This document shows, piece after piece, positions 53,851 through 64,000 of a DNA stretch of 64,000 bases; position 1 is the stretch's first letter; every line of letters begins with the position of its first letter. Both the position numbers and the translations under genes were made by a program. The DNA is taken from NCBI GenBank assembly GCA_001600495.1, contig BCKE01000049.1, positions 214,691 to 278,690 on the forward strand. The letters are read 5' to 3'. The DNA comes from Pilasporangium apinafurcum. Lineage: Eukaryota > Oomycota > Peronosporomycetes > Pythiales > Pythiaceae. Under the pieces are notes generated by a model. That model did no database searches. It was not told where the DNA came from and was given only the letters and a program-made list of their open reading frames with translations.

Positions 53851-55764
53851 TCATCGCTCCTGTGTTGTTCTGATAATGACATCCCATTCCTTATTGTTCA
53901 GTGCGCGGATCGATTGTGTGCGCAATTTGTCGTAGTGTAATCGACTGGAGACTAGCCCGAGCTTCGCCGGTACGCGATTGCGTATCGGTCGTTTCCTTCG
54001 CACAACATGTGGTCTTCCGTCGACACCGCATTCGATTATTTCCTCCATATCGCTGTCGTCGCTGTTGAGCTCGTATGAATGGAAATCCAGTGGATCACAA
54101 CGCTGCAGATTCTGAAGTCGCTCGGCTTCCAGATACTTTTTCTTCTCTGATTCGATGTGCTTCTGTTCTGCTTGCCGTATTCGCAGCTCTGCTGATGATG
54201 GCTGGGAAGTGCCATCGAATAAGACAACGTTGGTTAACAATTTGAGAATGAGTAAGCTGTTCATATAACTAATCGCAAGAAAAGAGCATACCCGGTATGA
54301 TGAGAAATTGAATACAAGCTGCGAGCAAAACACACAAATCGGCACTTCATCATAAAATCTGGTCACCTGGACTCGTCCCATTTCGTCCAAGCAATCGGCA
54401 TCGTGTAATTCTGGTTGGCCATGTTTGAGCTCGTCAATGTTGTTGCCAACTCCTCTTTGTCCATTCTCGACTTCTTGCTGTTCTATTTTATTCTTTTGTG
54501 TCCACGAAGCACGAAGGTCGTAGATGCTCTTGTAGGACACTTTCATGGCCAAATTTTTCTTCAAAAATACATGCTGGCAAAGTGAACAGGGTTCTTTGGT
54601 CAGTTTGTCCATCGTACTAGACAGCAGCGGCGTTTGCTCCGCAGCAATCACGCGCCGTAACTGCCGAATCTTCGCTCGGGTATGAATTTTGTCGATAGTG
54701 CGTTTTGATTTGTCAAATTCTTGTGAGCAAGCATTTGATTTCGCAAGCACGCGACGCAGTTTCTTGATGGTTCCTTTCGATAGTGAGGAGAATTGAGCGA
54801 GTAGACGATCTTCACTCATTTCTTCCAACTCGAGTGCCGGCAATTGAATGCGATTATAACCACCTTCACCACTTTCCTCGTCATCATCATTACCAACAAG
54901 ATTTGTTCCGGTATCCACTTCCTTCTCTTCTTTGTCTTCGATGGCTTGCGAAAGCGCAGCTATCGATATACTGGTAGATCGATGTGCCGATGATAGCTCT
55001 ATCTCCTTCATACTAGGGATTTGAGTCATCTTTATTGTTGTCTTTGATGGTGATCGTGCTCGGTCGTCCTGTGTTGTAGAAGGTAATGCACTTGTGGCAC
55101 TAATTGGTCTCGATTTCTTCCGTACTGTAGCTAAGTCACTTTGATCGTTTCCAATTGAATCAGAACCGAGCACACTTTTCGCAATTAGATCGGATGTGCT
55201 CTTGCAAATCACAGCAGATTTCGGTCGTAAGGATAGCGCTGGCGCCAATTCGCCTACTTTGCGACTTTGTGTCCTATTGCTAATGCTATTGTGAGACGAA
55301 ACCCCATGCAGCACTGAAGTGGATGAACAATCACTTTGGATACAAGCTCGGCTCCCATTCTTTGTTTCCTTAGCAAGTGGCTTCTTACTCATCAAGATAG
55401 TGGGCTGCTGTTGCGACTGCGACCGCTTGACCTCAGTCTCTTTACGACGCATCGCTAATGTGTAAGCGACTACGGTCTCCAATAATGGCACCTTGCCTAG
55501 TTGCTGACGATTATCCTTTGTCCCTTGGTTCGTGAAACTACTCAGTTCCAACTGCGCGGTCATGTAGTACCATGTGTCCGCGGAGGGCGGCTTCCGGTTA
55601 TACGCATTGCACTCATTTATCAGACATTCCAGTGTTAGTGGGAAATGGGTTTGTGCCAACCAATCTTGCACCAACAGCAGTACATGATCTGAGGACTCGC
55701 TTTGCGGTTGATATTCTCTGGGGTTGTGATTTTTTGGAGCAAATCCACTCCGTTGAGCACCCAT
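53851..55764 (-). CDS. LisH-like protein with Cys-pair zinc-binding sites
   Basis: From ATG 55764 (MGAQRSGFAPKN); one intron (54291-54202, 90 nt, in frame) removes VCSFLAIS...TSQ and joins FNFSSYR to PSSAELRIRQ, about 607 aa. Residues about 28-60 (VLLLVQDWLAQTHFPLTLEC) look like a LisH dimerisation helix pair. The middle is Ser/Lys-rich and disordered. Near residue 400 are two CxxC pairs some 90 residues apart (EPCSLCQHVF and VPICVFCSQLV), arranged like a split zinc site with a conserved MKVSYKSIYDLR block between. Then a charged coiled coil and the end RLHYDKLRTQSIRALNNKEW. Family not recognised; LisH plus coiled coil suggests a centrosomal or ciliary role, unproven. Confidence 0.65.
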   Translation of the reverse strand: MGAQRSGFAPKNHNPREYQPQSESSDHVLLLVQDWLAQTHFPLTLECLINECNAYNRKPPSADTWYYMTAQLELSSFTNQGTKDNRQQLGKVPLLETVVAYTLAMRRKETEVKRSQSQQQPTILMSKKPLAKETKNGSRACIQSDCSSTSVLHGVSSHNSISNRTQSRKVGELAPALSLRPKSAVICKSTSDLIAKSVLGSDSIGNDQSDLATVRKKSRPISATSALPSTTQDDRARSPSKTTIKMTQIPSMKEIELSSAHRSTSISIAALSQAIEDKEEKEVDTGTNLVGNDDDEESGEGGYNRIQLPALELEEMSEDRLLAQFSSLSKGTIKKLRRVLAKSNACSQEFDKSKRTIDKIHTRAKIRQLRRVIAAEQTPLLSSTMDKLTKEPCSLCQHVFLKKNLAMKVSYKSIYDLRASWTQKNKIEQQEVENGQRGVGNNIDELKHGQPELHDADCLDEMGRVQVTRFYDEVPICVFCSQLVFNFSSYRVCSFLAISYMNSLLILKLLTNVVLFDGTSQPSSAELRIRQAEQKHIESEKKKYLEAERLQNLQRCDPLDFHSYELNSDDSDMEEIIECGVDGRPHVVRRKRPIRNRVPAKLGLVSSRLHYDKLRTQSIRALNNKEWDVIIRTTQER

Positions 55765-56118
55765 GCCTCCTCACGTTATAGGAACAATACTAAACAACGT
55801 CAAAGCAATTGGTCTTTCATGTCTTCATTCCTTCATGGTCTCTTGCACATATTTCCCAGCTATTCTTACTGTATGAGCAACCCAGAAATAGACCCATGGA
55901 GATATGGATGCAAAAATGTCTAGCACATAAACGTATCATACAGTCTTGTATTGAAAACAATGTAGTACTGGGTTATCTAAGACAAACACTCTGAATTGTT
56001 CTACAGCAAGCCGCAAGACAAAGAAGGATCATGGCAAGTAGTTGGCGATGAAAATCTTTTACAGCGATCATTATATGTAGCAGTCTGTGCATCCCACTAA
56101 CATTATGAGACCTGCTTT
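55765..56118. other. Intergenic; may hold the first exon of the COMMD gene
   Basis: No complete gene. A MASSWR-type mini-frame at 56031 and an acceptor-like site at 56122 hint that the COMMD gene begins here, but phases do not settle it. Confidence 0.3.
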
Positions 56119-57207
56119 GTAGAAATTTCGATTCTGTGGAGGGCTAGAGCCACCTGATTGGGTGCTGGCGGAGCTTCCAGGATTGGCCACGTTGGTAAAA
56201 AACACTTAGCTGCTTTCACTGACGAAGGGCAGCAGAAAGGATACTGATTAATGCTATTGTTCATTGCTATCGTATTCGGAGCCAGATATCTAGTGATTTG
56301 ACTGCGGTATGTGAAGATATTGCCGCGGATATTGCTGTGCAGGTAGGCGATAACGTAGGCGCCTGCAGTCATTTTGGAGTAATAATGATATCAATGTGCT
56401 GATTGATGTTGCAGACGTACGACAAGGCAACAGCGCTCATTCCTGAGCGACTTAGCGCGAAGGTAGTGATTCGCTTAATATACCTCACCTTCGTATCGTT
56501 TAAGTTTATATGTCTAAGCTGTATAGATGGTTTGTATGGTCTCTGTCTTGTTCAGGCAATCATTGCAGTCCTTCGTTTTATACTGAAGCAATCGGCTAAA
56601 TATGACGTCAGTAGTTCGGATCTTTCACTGGAATTGCAGCAGCTGGGTACGAATGGCTCAAAGTATTGATATGTTTCTTGCAAATTGACTGACTTATGGG
56701 ATTGACCACGTTAGGTCTCGAACAACCGCTCGTGGTGGTAATCGCGGAGGTGTATGAAGATAAACGGGGCTTCATTCGAGAGCAGTTACGATTACAGAGC
56801 TTCAAGGTCATCTTGGTTTATGTTTCTTAAACCCAAAGCTGTTAAGTGTCTCACAGAACATGTGTTGTGACGAGTTTAGTTCCCGCAAATCGAACAAATT
56901 AGTTGGCGAATCGATTCCAAGAGCCCGGAGGTATGAGTTTGAGCTCTCACTGGCGACTAAAAGATTGACGACTTTACAACTGCCTATGTATGTATAATTT
57001 CAGGCACCATCGTCAACAGATAGGATTGAACTTTCTCTTCAACTTGATCAACGTATTATGGACTGTAATCCTGTTTCCACATGTGACGGAAGTAGCGCAA
57101 GCACAAATGATCAAATTCTTTTCTTCTCAATGGATAAAGAGAAATTTTTGTGTCTCTATGAAGAACTCGAGCATGCACAAGCACAATTGCAAAGTCTTCA
57201 CGGTTAG
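56119..57207 (+). CDS. COMM-domain protein (COMMD2-like), 5' exons uncertain
   Basis: COMMD proteins form the Commander complex in endosomal recycling. Exons seen with closing phases: 56415-56462, 56556-56646, 56715-56806, 56880-56930, 57004-57207. Two earlier exons are probable: one with RFCGGLEPPDWVLAELPG (about 56123-56190) and one ending VCEDIAADIAVQ (to 56342), whose junction I could not fix. The helical HN part includes AIIAVLRFILKQSAKYDVSS and LGLEQPLVVVIAEVYEDKRG; the COMM domain is FPQIEQISWRIDSKSPEAP then the W-containing beta strands, ELSLQLDQRI, and the final helix LYEELEHAQAQLQSL. The Trp-Arg-(I/L)-Asp element is the family landmark. About 200 aa. Confidence 0.7.
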
Positions 57208-57384
57208 GCAAACAGTGTTTGTAAGCTAATGTAAATCCTGGTATTGTCGTTCTCGCATACTATTCGTATTTTGCTAAAAATATAACCACATGATGATCCA
57301 AGGTACGATGCTCGTCTACAATTTCCTCAGATCTACACCAATCCGGTTGAGAACGATTGTTGTCTGCTACATAGAACGGCTACA

Positions 57385-59728
57385 ATGAGCCATGTATGTT
57401 GTACTCCTTACGTACTCCAGAGTGAATGTAATACTCCGTCACTTCTAATTGTTCACGCTTCAATGAACAGGAAGTGTCACGACGCGCTGCATCGATACAC
57501 TGGACGCAGACACTGAGTGCTGAACATGCCACCACGAAACTCGGTGCGCGATTCCACTTGCGGAAGCTTTTTTTGCGTCAAGAAGAATTTTCCACAGATG
57601 AACTGGAGTATATCATCCAGTATTTGACGAACGAGACAACACTTCCTGATCAAGTATGGTGGTCTACGCTCACTCATTATGAACGGTAAGACAGGATTGC
57701 ATCGAATTTGGTGCTCATTTATTACAAAACTTAGTTATGAATCACAATCCTCTGTGCCAGATTTGAAATCGCTAGTTGCTTGAAAATGCACAGTGTTCGA
57801 AAAAACGAGGAGTACATTTTCTGGTTCTCATCCATGGAAGCCGCTAAAGATTGTATTTTAATCTATGGAACTGCATATGCCAAACCGATCGATCCATCAA
57901 TTGCACCGGTCCTGCATTTTGCTGAAGGCTCTGTGGTCGGAAATCTATCTCTTCCACCACGATTACGATCAGATCACAACAAGAATGGTGATGCCAAAAG
58001 TCCTATCAATGGTTCAGCAACGACATGGCGCCGTGTCAAACGAGAGCAAGCTTTCCGAAACGCACTTCAGCATTATAATAGAGTAAGTGTGCAAAACTAC
58101 GATAGCTTGAAAAATTATCCATCACGCTTAAAAGCTTTGCCTGGGTTCTGGATAGATAGTAATCAACGGCCCGGCGGATTTTTTGTTCTTAAACGCCAGA
58201 GACGTCTTTGAGACAATATCAAAGGTTGCCGATCGAATGGAACGTGATAATTGGGTAAAGGCGTTTGGTTTCGAGCGATTTGCTGGCTGTATTCGACGCA
58301 AAATATTCGAGCCAGGCATGCTACTAGCCAAAGAAGACGAACATTTGAATGCCATTTATATCATTGTAGAAGGAGAATGTCGGGCATCTGTTCGCGCCGA
58401 CGATACAGTGTCTTCAACTCCAACAACACAGTTTCCCACGTCTCATCGTTTCAAAAAATCCACGACGGCAGAGGTAATATATGTAACCCAATCCATGCGA
58501 GCTTTACTTACACTGCTCACGCAGACTATAATAGGAAATGGTGCTACACATTCATCAATTTCGTTCGAGTGAGCGGACGCAATTACCCATCGCAACACTG
58601 GGGCCAAAATCATTTATCGGTGACATCTCCGTAGCATTGGGGATACCAGAACCAACCACGATTGAAGCTCTCACGACAGTCACTGCCCTCACACTCTCGC
58701 AGGAGGACTTGCTAAAGGAGTGCGAAGATGCGCATGACCCTGACATAGCAGGGATAATTACAAGTACATCCAGCAAAGGGCGACACTTTACCATACTTTC
58801 TGTAATAGCGATCTAATCCTTTTCTGCTACTTTAATTTGTTCCAGAACTAAGAAAGGTAGCGTTCGATACGCTTAGCTTCGTGCTGGAGCGAGTGGAAGA
58901 CGAAGCGACACATGAACAATGCGATCAACGGCTCAAGATTCAGTCAATACGAGACCACTTACGCACCAGCCAGGAAGGTAGTTAGAGAACATGTATCGTG
59001 TGACAAGGATTGGTTGTATACAATCACAGTCAATGTGTCGTGTATTGCTGTATTCAGTTATTGCTTTGGACGCTACACTCGACACAACACTCAAGAAATC
59101 CTCTTCCATGGCGAGTCGGAAAGCAGCCACCACATCAAATTCTCACAATCAGACCAATCATGAAAGTTCAACGTACAACACAGCTTCAGAGATGTCAAAA
59201 AGTTCGTCTCTGCCACTTGTTGTACAAAAACATATCAAAGCAAAGGAGGATCTCGTCAAGGATAATTTGTTGTCCAGATATCCCGATCATCACCGTCGCA
59301 GTGAAGATGTGACAGCGCCCATACAATTTGCCGCCGAAGAGACATTATGCCCAAGCAGAATGACTCGACAGCAAAAGAAAATGGCCCGGACATTTTCAAG
59401 TCTGGCATACTCTGCTGCTGCACGATCGCTTGGTGACATGTGCAACGATGTTAGGCAGGAACTGAAGCTGAATGACCAACAACTTAGTGAATGTGACTCT
59501 CGCTATCAACATGACGCTTTACTTAACGCTGACGACCAGAAGCTATTCCTTGTCCCGACCATGACAAGACAGAGGCAGTTACATGGAAAGTAAGACCTAC
59601 ATATCCTATCCTAAGCTAGAAGATGTCAAGCGCGTAATCTGTTACATTTGACGCATCGATTCGTCATGTATCGTAGGAGCTTGCCGATTCTACCGCGCTT
59701 CCGAGGGTATGAATCAATGCAGCGATGA
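57385..59728 (+). CDS. Cyclic-nucleotide-binding-domain protein
   Basis: Eight exons close in frame: 57385-57393 (9 nt, MSH), 57471-57685, 57761-58082, 58156-58473, 58574-58763, 58846-58977, 59058-59589, 59677-59728; about 589 aa. One cNMP-binding barrel is broken over exons 4-5: VKAFGFERFAGCIRRKIFEP, HLNAIYIIVEGECRASV and LPIATLGPKSFIGDISVALG, PTTIEALTTVTALTL. The expected phosphate-binding FGE...R(T/S)A loop is FIGDISVALG here, so binding of cAMP/cGMP is doubtful. An earlier partial barrel (LHFAEGSVVGNLSLPP) suggests a second, degenerate domain. The C-terminus is Lys/Ser/Gln-rich. Similar proteins occur in flagellate protists. The 9-nt first exon is inferred from splice phases and is the weakest part. 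Confidence 0.7.
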
Positions 59729-60420
59729 ACTTAGCATCAAGCTGCTTTTGTTATGAATATTTCAACAAAAGCAGCTCTGGCTTATAATCAACCTCCACTT
59801 CCATCAGAGATCCTTTGTCGTATTTTGCCTCGCGTGCCAGCTCAGCTTACTTGTCCTCTGGATTAACATATGGTGCACCTGTTAGTTGATTGCTGTCATT
59901 TTTGTATGTGGGTGTGTAAACAGCCATAGCTTGGATAAGTTGTTGGTGACAAATGGAGCAAGTCAAAATGATAAGTACATGGACAGAATCAAGATTATGG
60001 GTAAATCTATGCCTCAGACGAACTTTTTGAACTAAAAATTACATTCGGCTCACCGTTTAATCTTTTTTCCCCAAGTGTACTAGTGGAAGTACACTTGTAC
60101 TATATGAAGTACATCCTCTTTTAGTGTGTTTGTTTCTGCTGGATTCAGCAACGAACACTCCACTTGGCATAAAAGAGTAGATTCTGAGGATTCTTCCGCT
60201 ATTTCGTCTTCTGCAGGGCGACAAATAGTTCTGACGATATTGCTGTGTGGAGATTGTAAGGTAGGTGGGCAATTGGAAAGTAATCGTGTTTCTGGTTTTA
60301 ACTACCTACTGATTATCCATTTGTAAACAGTTATGTATTCTTATTGCTAAGCATTCCTTCTACAACTATCCTGAACCTTCTACCAATTTTTTTGAACCGT
60401 TAATAGTGTTCTGACCAAAT
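59729..60420. other. Intergenic with two perfect hairpins
   Basis: No gene. AGCTGCTTTTGTT (59740-59752) and its inverse (59764-59776) form a 13-bp hairpin, 12 bases after the stop of the cyclic-nucleotide gene: a likely 3'-end structure. CAAGTGTACT (60072-60081) and AGTACACTTG (60088-60097) form a 10-bp hairpin. The stretch may also contain the left flank of the Fanzor element. Confidence 0.5.
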
Positions 60421-61840
60421 GTGCGCTTCTGGAACCTGCTTTCTCGCACTATGCTTGCAATTCTCGTTCGCGACAGTGACTATTTTGAAAAGCATCAAGA
60501 CAAGATAATCAAGAGTGCTGTTTCACTGCTGGTCCGTGCAAGCACCCAAACTCAGGATAGCTTATTCAACCTGATCTCCGCGTACTCCAGGTTCAAGAAG
60601 TATCCCATCCCTACTGAAGAGATTGTTTGGATGCAAGAATTATTGGATAAAGTAAGAAACGAGATCGGACCGCNNNCACTCAAGTTGAAGAGCTCTCCGG
60701 AACATCACATGCCTTTTCTCCGCACAATGCTGATAGACATACAAGCTCACGTGGATGATGGAATGAAGGTTGCCGAGTCTGATCTCTGCTTCCACAGAAA
60801 CAGTTCAGACCCATTTTCATCAAGATCAACACCATCGTCCTGAAGGAACTTGCTAAGGCTTTGAATGACCCTGTTGAGCTTTACGCCGACAAAGCTGAGT
60901 TGTGNCGCACGTACTTCAATATAGGTCTTGTGACCAAAGTCCAGCGAAAGGAGTTTGTGCACTTCATCTCGACCGAGGGTATGTTAGTATGACAATCTCC
61001 CGTCCAAAGCTTCCTGCGAGAGAGCAAAAAGAGAGATTTTCTCTTGAAGACTGGATCATCGGTTTGGACCCGGGAAGAAAGAAGATCTTCACTGCTGTTG
61101 TCTACAAAGAAGAAAGCATGGCTACGCTGCAAAAGCCGAAAGGAGAGAATGTCAAACATGAAGTCATCCACTGGTCTAAGGATCGTTTCTATAGAGAGTG
61201 CGGCTACCATAGACGAACAAAGTTGACCAAAGAGTGGATTGATGCTGAGCCTGACATCAAAACTTTCAATGAAAATGTTCCTTCGGCAAAAGTTACGAAC
61301 CTTATCTCCTATTTGAAACGGGTGAGATTTTGTCTCGTGTATTTGGATCGTCTTCTTGACGTGTATTCATCAAGGAGGATGAAGAGGATACGATGGTCGA
61401 CCTATATCCGTCGACAACAGACGTATAAGAAGGTAGTCAAGAACCTTACAGGTGGTAATAAACGAACCGTTATCGCGTATGGAGATGCAAGTTTCACAAG
61501 CTCAGCTAAAGGCAACATTGCTGTTCCCACAACAACCCTACGGAAGCAAATTGGTTCCAGGTGTCGTGTTGTTGATGTGGACGAGTACAAGACGAGCAAG
61601 CTATGTTGTGCTTGTCACAAGAAGATGAAGGGGTTTGTCCTTCACGGAGAAGTTGCCAGTGACGGTCTTTATGGTNTGCGACACTGCAAAAATAGTGAAT
61701 GCCATCGCACATTGTGGGACCGTGACATCAACGCCGCAATAAACATTTTGAGACTATTCATCGACCAAGTGAAGAAAAAGAGGAGACTCGAGGCGTTCAC
61801 GAGGAAAGAGAATGAATTGGTGCTCGAAATCAAAAACTGA
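60421..61840 (+). pseudogene. Fanzor-type TnpB-like nuclease, nearly complete C-terminus, two frameshifts
   Basis: Fanzor proteins are eukaryotic relatives of bacterial TnpB, RNA-guided nucleases carried on transposons. Open frame 1 (60421-60843) covers the helical N-part (AILVRDSDYFEKHQDKIIKS). After a one-base shift near 60775 it continues as SLLPQKQFRPIFIKINTIVL, and after another near 60978 as ISTEGYVSMTISRPKLP. From there to the stop at 61840 the frame is intact. RuvC-I is IIGLDPGRKKIF with its Asp at 61067-61069, then YLDRLLDVYSS, the block VIAYGDASFTSSAKG, DEYKTSKLCCACHKKM, zinc finger HCKNSECH and WDRDINAAINIL, so the D...TS...C4...RD signature is complete. The Ns at 60674-60676, 60905 and 61676 warn that the shifts may be assembly errors. 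No N-terminal ATG was identified; the start is lost or in an upstream exon. Confidence 0.8.
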
Positions 61841-61857
61841 GGTGATAAACGACCTCA
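61838..61857 (+). other. Stem-loop at the Fanzor stop codon
   Basis: TGAGGT-GATAAACG-ACCTCA forms a 6-bp stem starting at the stop codon (61838). In TnpB-type elements the guide RNA begins near the 3' end of the gene, so this stem could belong to such an RNA, but it is short. Confidence 0.3.
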
Positions 61858-62177
61858 CTGCTATGATTCCGGAAACGTATGAGTGGAGAATAAAGGCTAA
61901 AGATGTTCATGCTCACTTATCTACGAAATGAACGAATAAATTAAACCTTACACAATCTTCGTGAGCTTTTACCTGTTCGCTCAATATTTGTGTGGCTAAT
62001 TTTTTCTGTCGTACCCATCGCTGACTTTCTTATACCGAAATACTTAAATTGGATGTGTGCTTATCAAGCAGGCAATTGTTTATGTGCGAAAGTGAGCAGT
62101 AGTAATCATAGATCAGGCATCCTATACTCTAACATCTCGGGGAACTTCAGCGATGCACATTGTTGAATCTAGCCATT
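61841..62177. other. Intergenic, Fanzor 3' flank
   Basis: AT-rich, no gene; possible guide-RNA region and right end of the element. Confidence 0.3.
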
Positions 62178-62444
62178 ATGTACTTTCTACTGTACTATAT
62201 AGCAATTCTCAGTATTTTACTGTGTCTCTATCAATTGCATGTCGTCGAGAGCAAGGCTCATGCAACACAGCTTTCTCGTGTTTTGCTTCTTTATCTTCCT
62301 AGATTTGCCGATGTTTGCGGATATGAAGATAATCATAATGGATTGTGGCATTTCATTAAGCATGTAAAGTTACCTAATCGTCCGGATCTCGTGTCTGAGA
62401 AAGATATGGCATGCTGGTTTCATTTCCAGACTTGCCGACGTTAG
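62178..62444 (+). CDS. Small hypothetical protein with signal-anchor-like N-terminus
   Basis: 88 aa: a strongly hydrophobic start (MYFLLYYIAILSILLCLYQL) then a short Cys-containing part (FADVCGYEDNHNGLWHFIKH, ACWFHFQTC). It has no RXLR or CHxC effector motif. It ends 24 bases before the next start codon, so it may be a translated leader of, or an unannotated exon for, the following secreted protein. Real-gene status is uncertain. Confidence 0.35.
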   Translation: MYFLLYYIAILSILLCLYQLHVVESKAHATQLSRVLLLYLPRFADVCGYEDNHNGLWHFIKHVKLPNRPDLVSEKDMACWFHFQTCRR

Positions 62445-62467
62445 CGCGAATATCTCAAAAAAGAAAC

Positions 62468-63060
62468 ATGAAGTTCGTCTCGCTCTTGCTACCATTGTTC
62501 ACCACAATTGGAGTCTTCGCCCAGAACGAAGAAAGCGTGGATATCGTGACTTTCATCAAGAATGTAACCACGACCGGCGGTACTGGAAGCATTGCCGCGG
62601 CGGGCTCGCTAGAACCCTTTGGTGGTCTAGGTTTGGGCTGCGGTATCAACTGGGAAGAAAATAAATCATTTGGAGGTAAGAGCCATAGATATGTGAAAAA
62701 AGCACGAGTGCTCGTCCTCGACAGGATAACCGATGAACAAATACTAACTTCAACTTGATTCACAGGCGGTTTACAAGCGGGTTCGCCGTCGTTCGGTTTG
62801 GGCGGTGGGTTCACGGCAACGACAGACACGATGAAAGTCGGAGTAGGACTTGGTGTAACTTCAATTTACAACGCAAGGTAGGTGAAACAACACGTGTAAG
62901 GGACTTCAGCTGCTTAAATTCACGCGATGTTTATCTTAGTGTCCAAGTTGATGCTACGGTACATGGCAAGGTATCGTTCATTTTTGCATCATCAAGCAAT
63001 TTCACATGTGAAGACACCATTGAGAATGGTATGAAAGCAGTGAAGTGCACAACTGTCTAA
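62468..63060 (+). CDS. Small secreted protein (candidate effector or wall protein)
   Basis: Three exons (62468-62675, 62766-62877, 62940-63060) encode 146 aa. The leader MKFVSLLLPLFTTIGVFAQ is a textbook signal peptide. The mature protein is Gly-rich in the middle (GGLGLGCGINWEEN, SPSFGLGGGFTATTDTM) and has three cysteines, the last near the C-terminus (NFTCEDTIENGMKAVKCTTV). No RXLR, CRN or CHxC motif, no enzyme signature, no membrane helix. It could be an extracellular structural protein or an effector without known motif. The gene sits next to mobile-element remnants. Confidence 0.65.
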
Positions 63061-64000
63061 GATTACAATCAGGAAATTCCGTTTGAGTAACCAATACATT
63101 TCACAGTCCGAACTGCTTGATGGGTTGTTAGAATCATATACACCACTTTCTGAATTTATCTCCGCTTGTGAGTTTTATAGAAGTTGTCCACGAGGATAGA
63201 AACCGCACTGAAAGAATGTATACAAGCATCGTCCCCATTTATGGTGCGTGGTAGAGCAAACCATCTCATTAATGTGGTGATATTTGTCCAACAAATTGAC
63301 CGCGCCTCAATTCAGCAGCATGTGCGTGATAACAGCAAGGCGCTCACGCAATCGAAACTGATTATGCAGTAAATGTATCGGGCATTCATAATTATGGCGG
63401 TTCTGAAAAAATATCGTCCTAAAATCTGCCCTAATTTTCCTAAAAAAATTACACAACTTAGTAGGTACGAGAATGAGCCTGCATCTTGGTTATATGTGAA
63501 AATACAAATGGAGGGGAAAGTGCTTCCCGTGACTTTCTCGTAGCAAGCTGGACCAATTAGGTACTATCATTTTCTAGAGCGACTACTTTGCCTAACTTGG
63601 CTCTCCACATGATAAAAATATCGACACCCAATTAAAATTACCAAAAGGTTTCCTAATACACAATACTATAGTATATTATCGTGCTATTTAGGACAAATAA
63701 AGTAAATTAAAAAAGGGAAAATTCCAAAAGGTGACACAAATCGAATATTTGCGCAGAAGATGATACAAATTGTTTTAAACATCTACCATAGTATTTCTTA
63801 CCGCCACAGTGCTGTAAATTACGGAGTCCCCGAAAAGTTACAACACTATCAATGAGTCTTTTAGCTCTTATTTTGTTCAGAAAACGAATTTTAAGCAATA
63901 AAATGACATAATCAACGAAAAAAATCGTAGGCTATCAGCTAGTGGTAGTTTCAGCAAAATTCAGTATGCAGAAAGATCTATCTGTAGCAGTTACAATGAC
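63061..64000. other. End of window, no gene assigned
   Basis: A coding-like stretch (63097-63372) reads SELLDGLLESYTPLSEFI and, in another frame, RIETALKECIQASSPFMVRG; it may be a fragment of a gene with a tiny frameshift or intron, but no family is recognised. From 63400 to the end the DNA is AT-rich and has only short open frames on both strands. Confidence 0.35.

Noticed and set aside
15714-62444. RXLR, CRN or CHxC effector motifs
   Set aside because: Checked in the predicted secreted proteins (15714 and 62468) and the small hydrophobic ORF (62178); none has such a motif after its signal peptide.
1-64000. tRNA, rRNA and CRISPR arrays
   Set aside because: No cloverleaf, conserved rRNA core sequence or regularly spaced repeats were seen.

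Overview
The window looks like nuclear DNA of a compact oomycete (a stramenopile). The evidence is dense spacing, short GT-AG introns (mostly 45-100 nt), a DUF6818 (oomycete Myb-like) protein, a C2-FYVE-AGC kinase, a class C GPCR with a bacterial-type binding domain, and an IFT38/CLUAP1 gene implying flagellated zoospores. A white-rust type genome (Albugo) fits, but the genus is an inference. Short runs of N at 60.7-61.7 kb show draft assembly. Almost all genes are multi-exon; the exon coordinates given are my reading of splice sites whose phases close in frame.

Layout. 0-9 kb: partial SIRT4-like deacetylase (-), PP2C phosphatase (+), mitochondrial Phe-tRNA synthetase (+), DENN-domain protein (+). 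9-16.8 kb: a decayed copy of a receptor, then its intact paralogue (glycine-betaine-binding-like ectodomain plus class C 7TM), an ABHD11-like hydrolase and an unknown secreted protein. 16.8-22.4 kb: NELF-A-like (-), DUF6818 protein (+), CLUAP1/IFT38 (-). 22.7-32.2 kb: a mobile-element-rich stretch with a dead Fanzor (eukaryotic TnpB) and two IS607-like relics around a D-cysteine desulfhydrase/ACC-deaminase-like enzyme, an Arb2-C2-FYVE-AGC kinase fusion, and a dual-specificity phosphatase with GPALPP-like repeats. 32.5-41 kb: EF-hand/IQ/RCC1/PA protein, ABCF ATPase, ribosomal protein eS24 carrying a MITE-like insert in its long intron. 41-60 kb: CaaX-box protein, two head-to-head GOST-family 7TM proteins, a tandem double GILT thiol reductase, a coiled-coil protein, a repeat-domain protein, a LisH-like protein, a COMMD protein and a cyclic-nucleotide-binding protein. 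60-64 kb: a less decayed Fanzor and a small secreted protein.

The genes are mostly unrelated housekeeping, signalling and secretory functions. The notable themes are (i) RNA-guided-nuclease-family transposon remnants of two kinds (Fanzor and IS607/TnpB), (ii) unusual domain fusions and (iii) local gene duplication: receptor plus pseudogene, inverted GOST pair, and internal GILT duplication with conserved intron positions.
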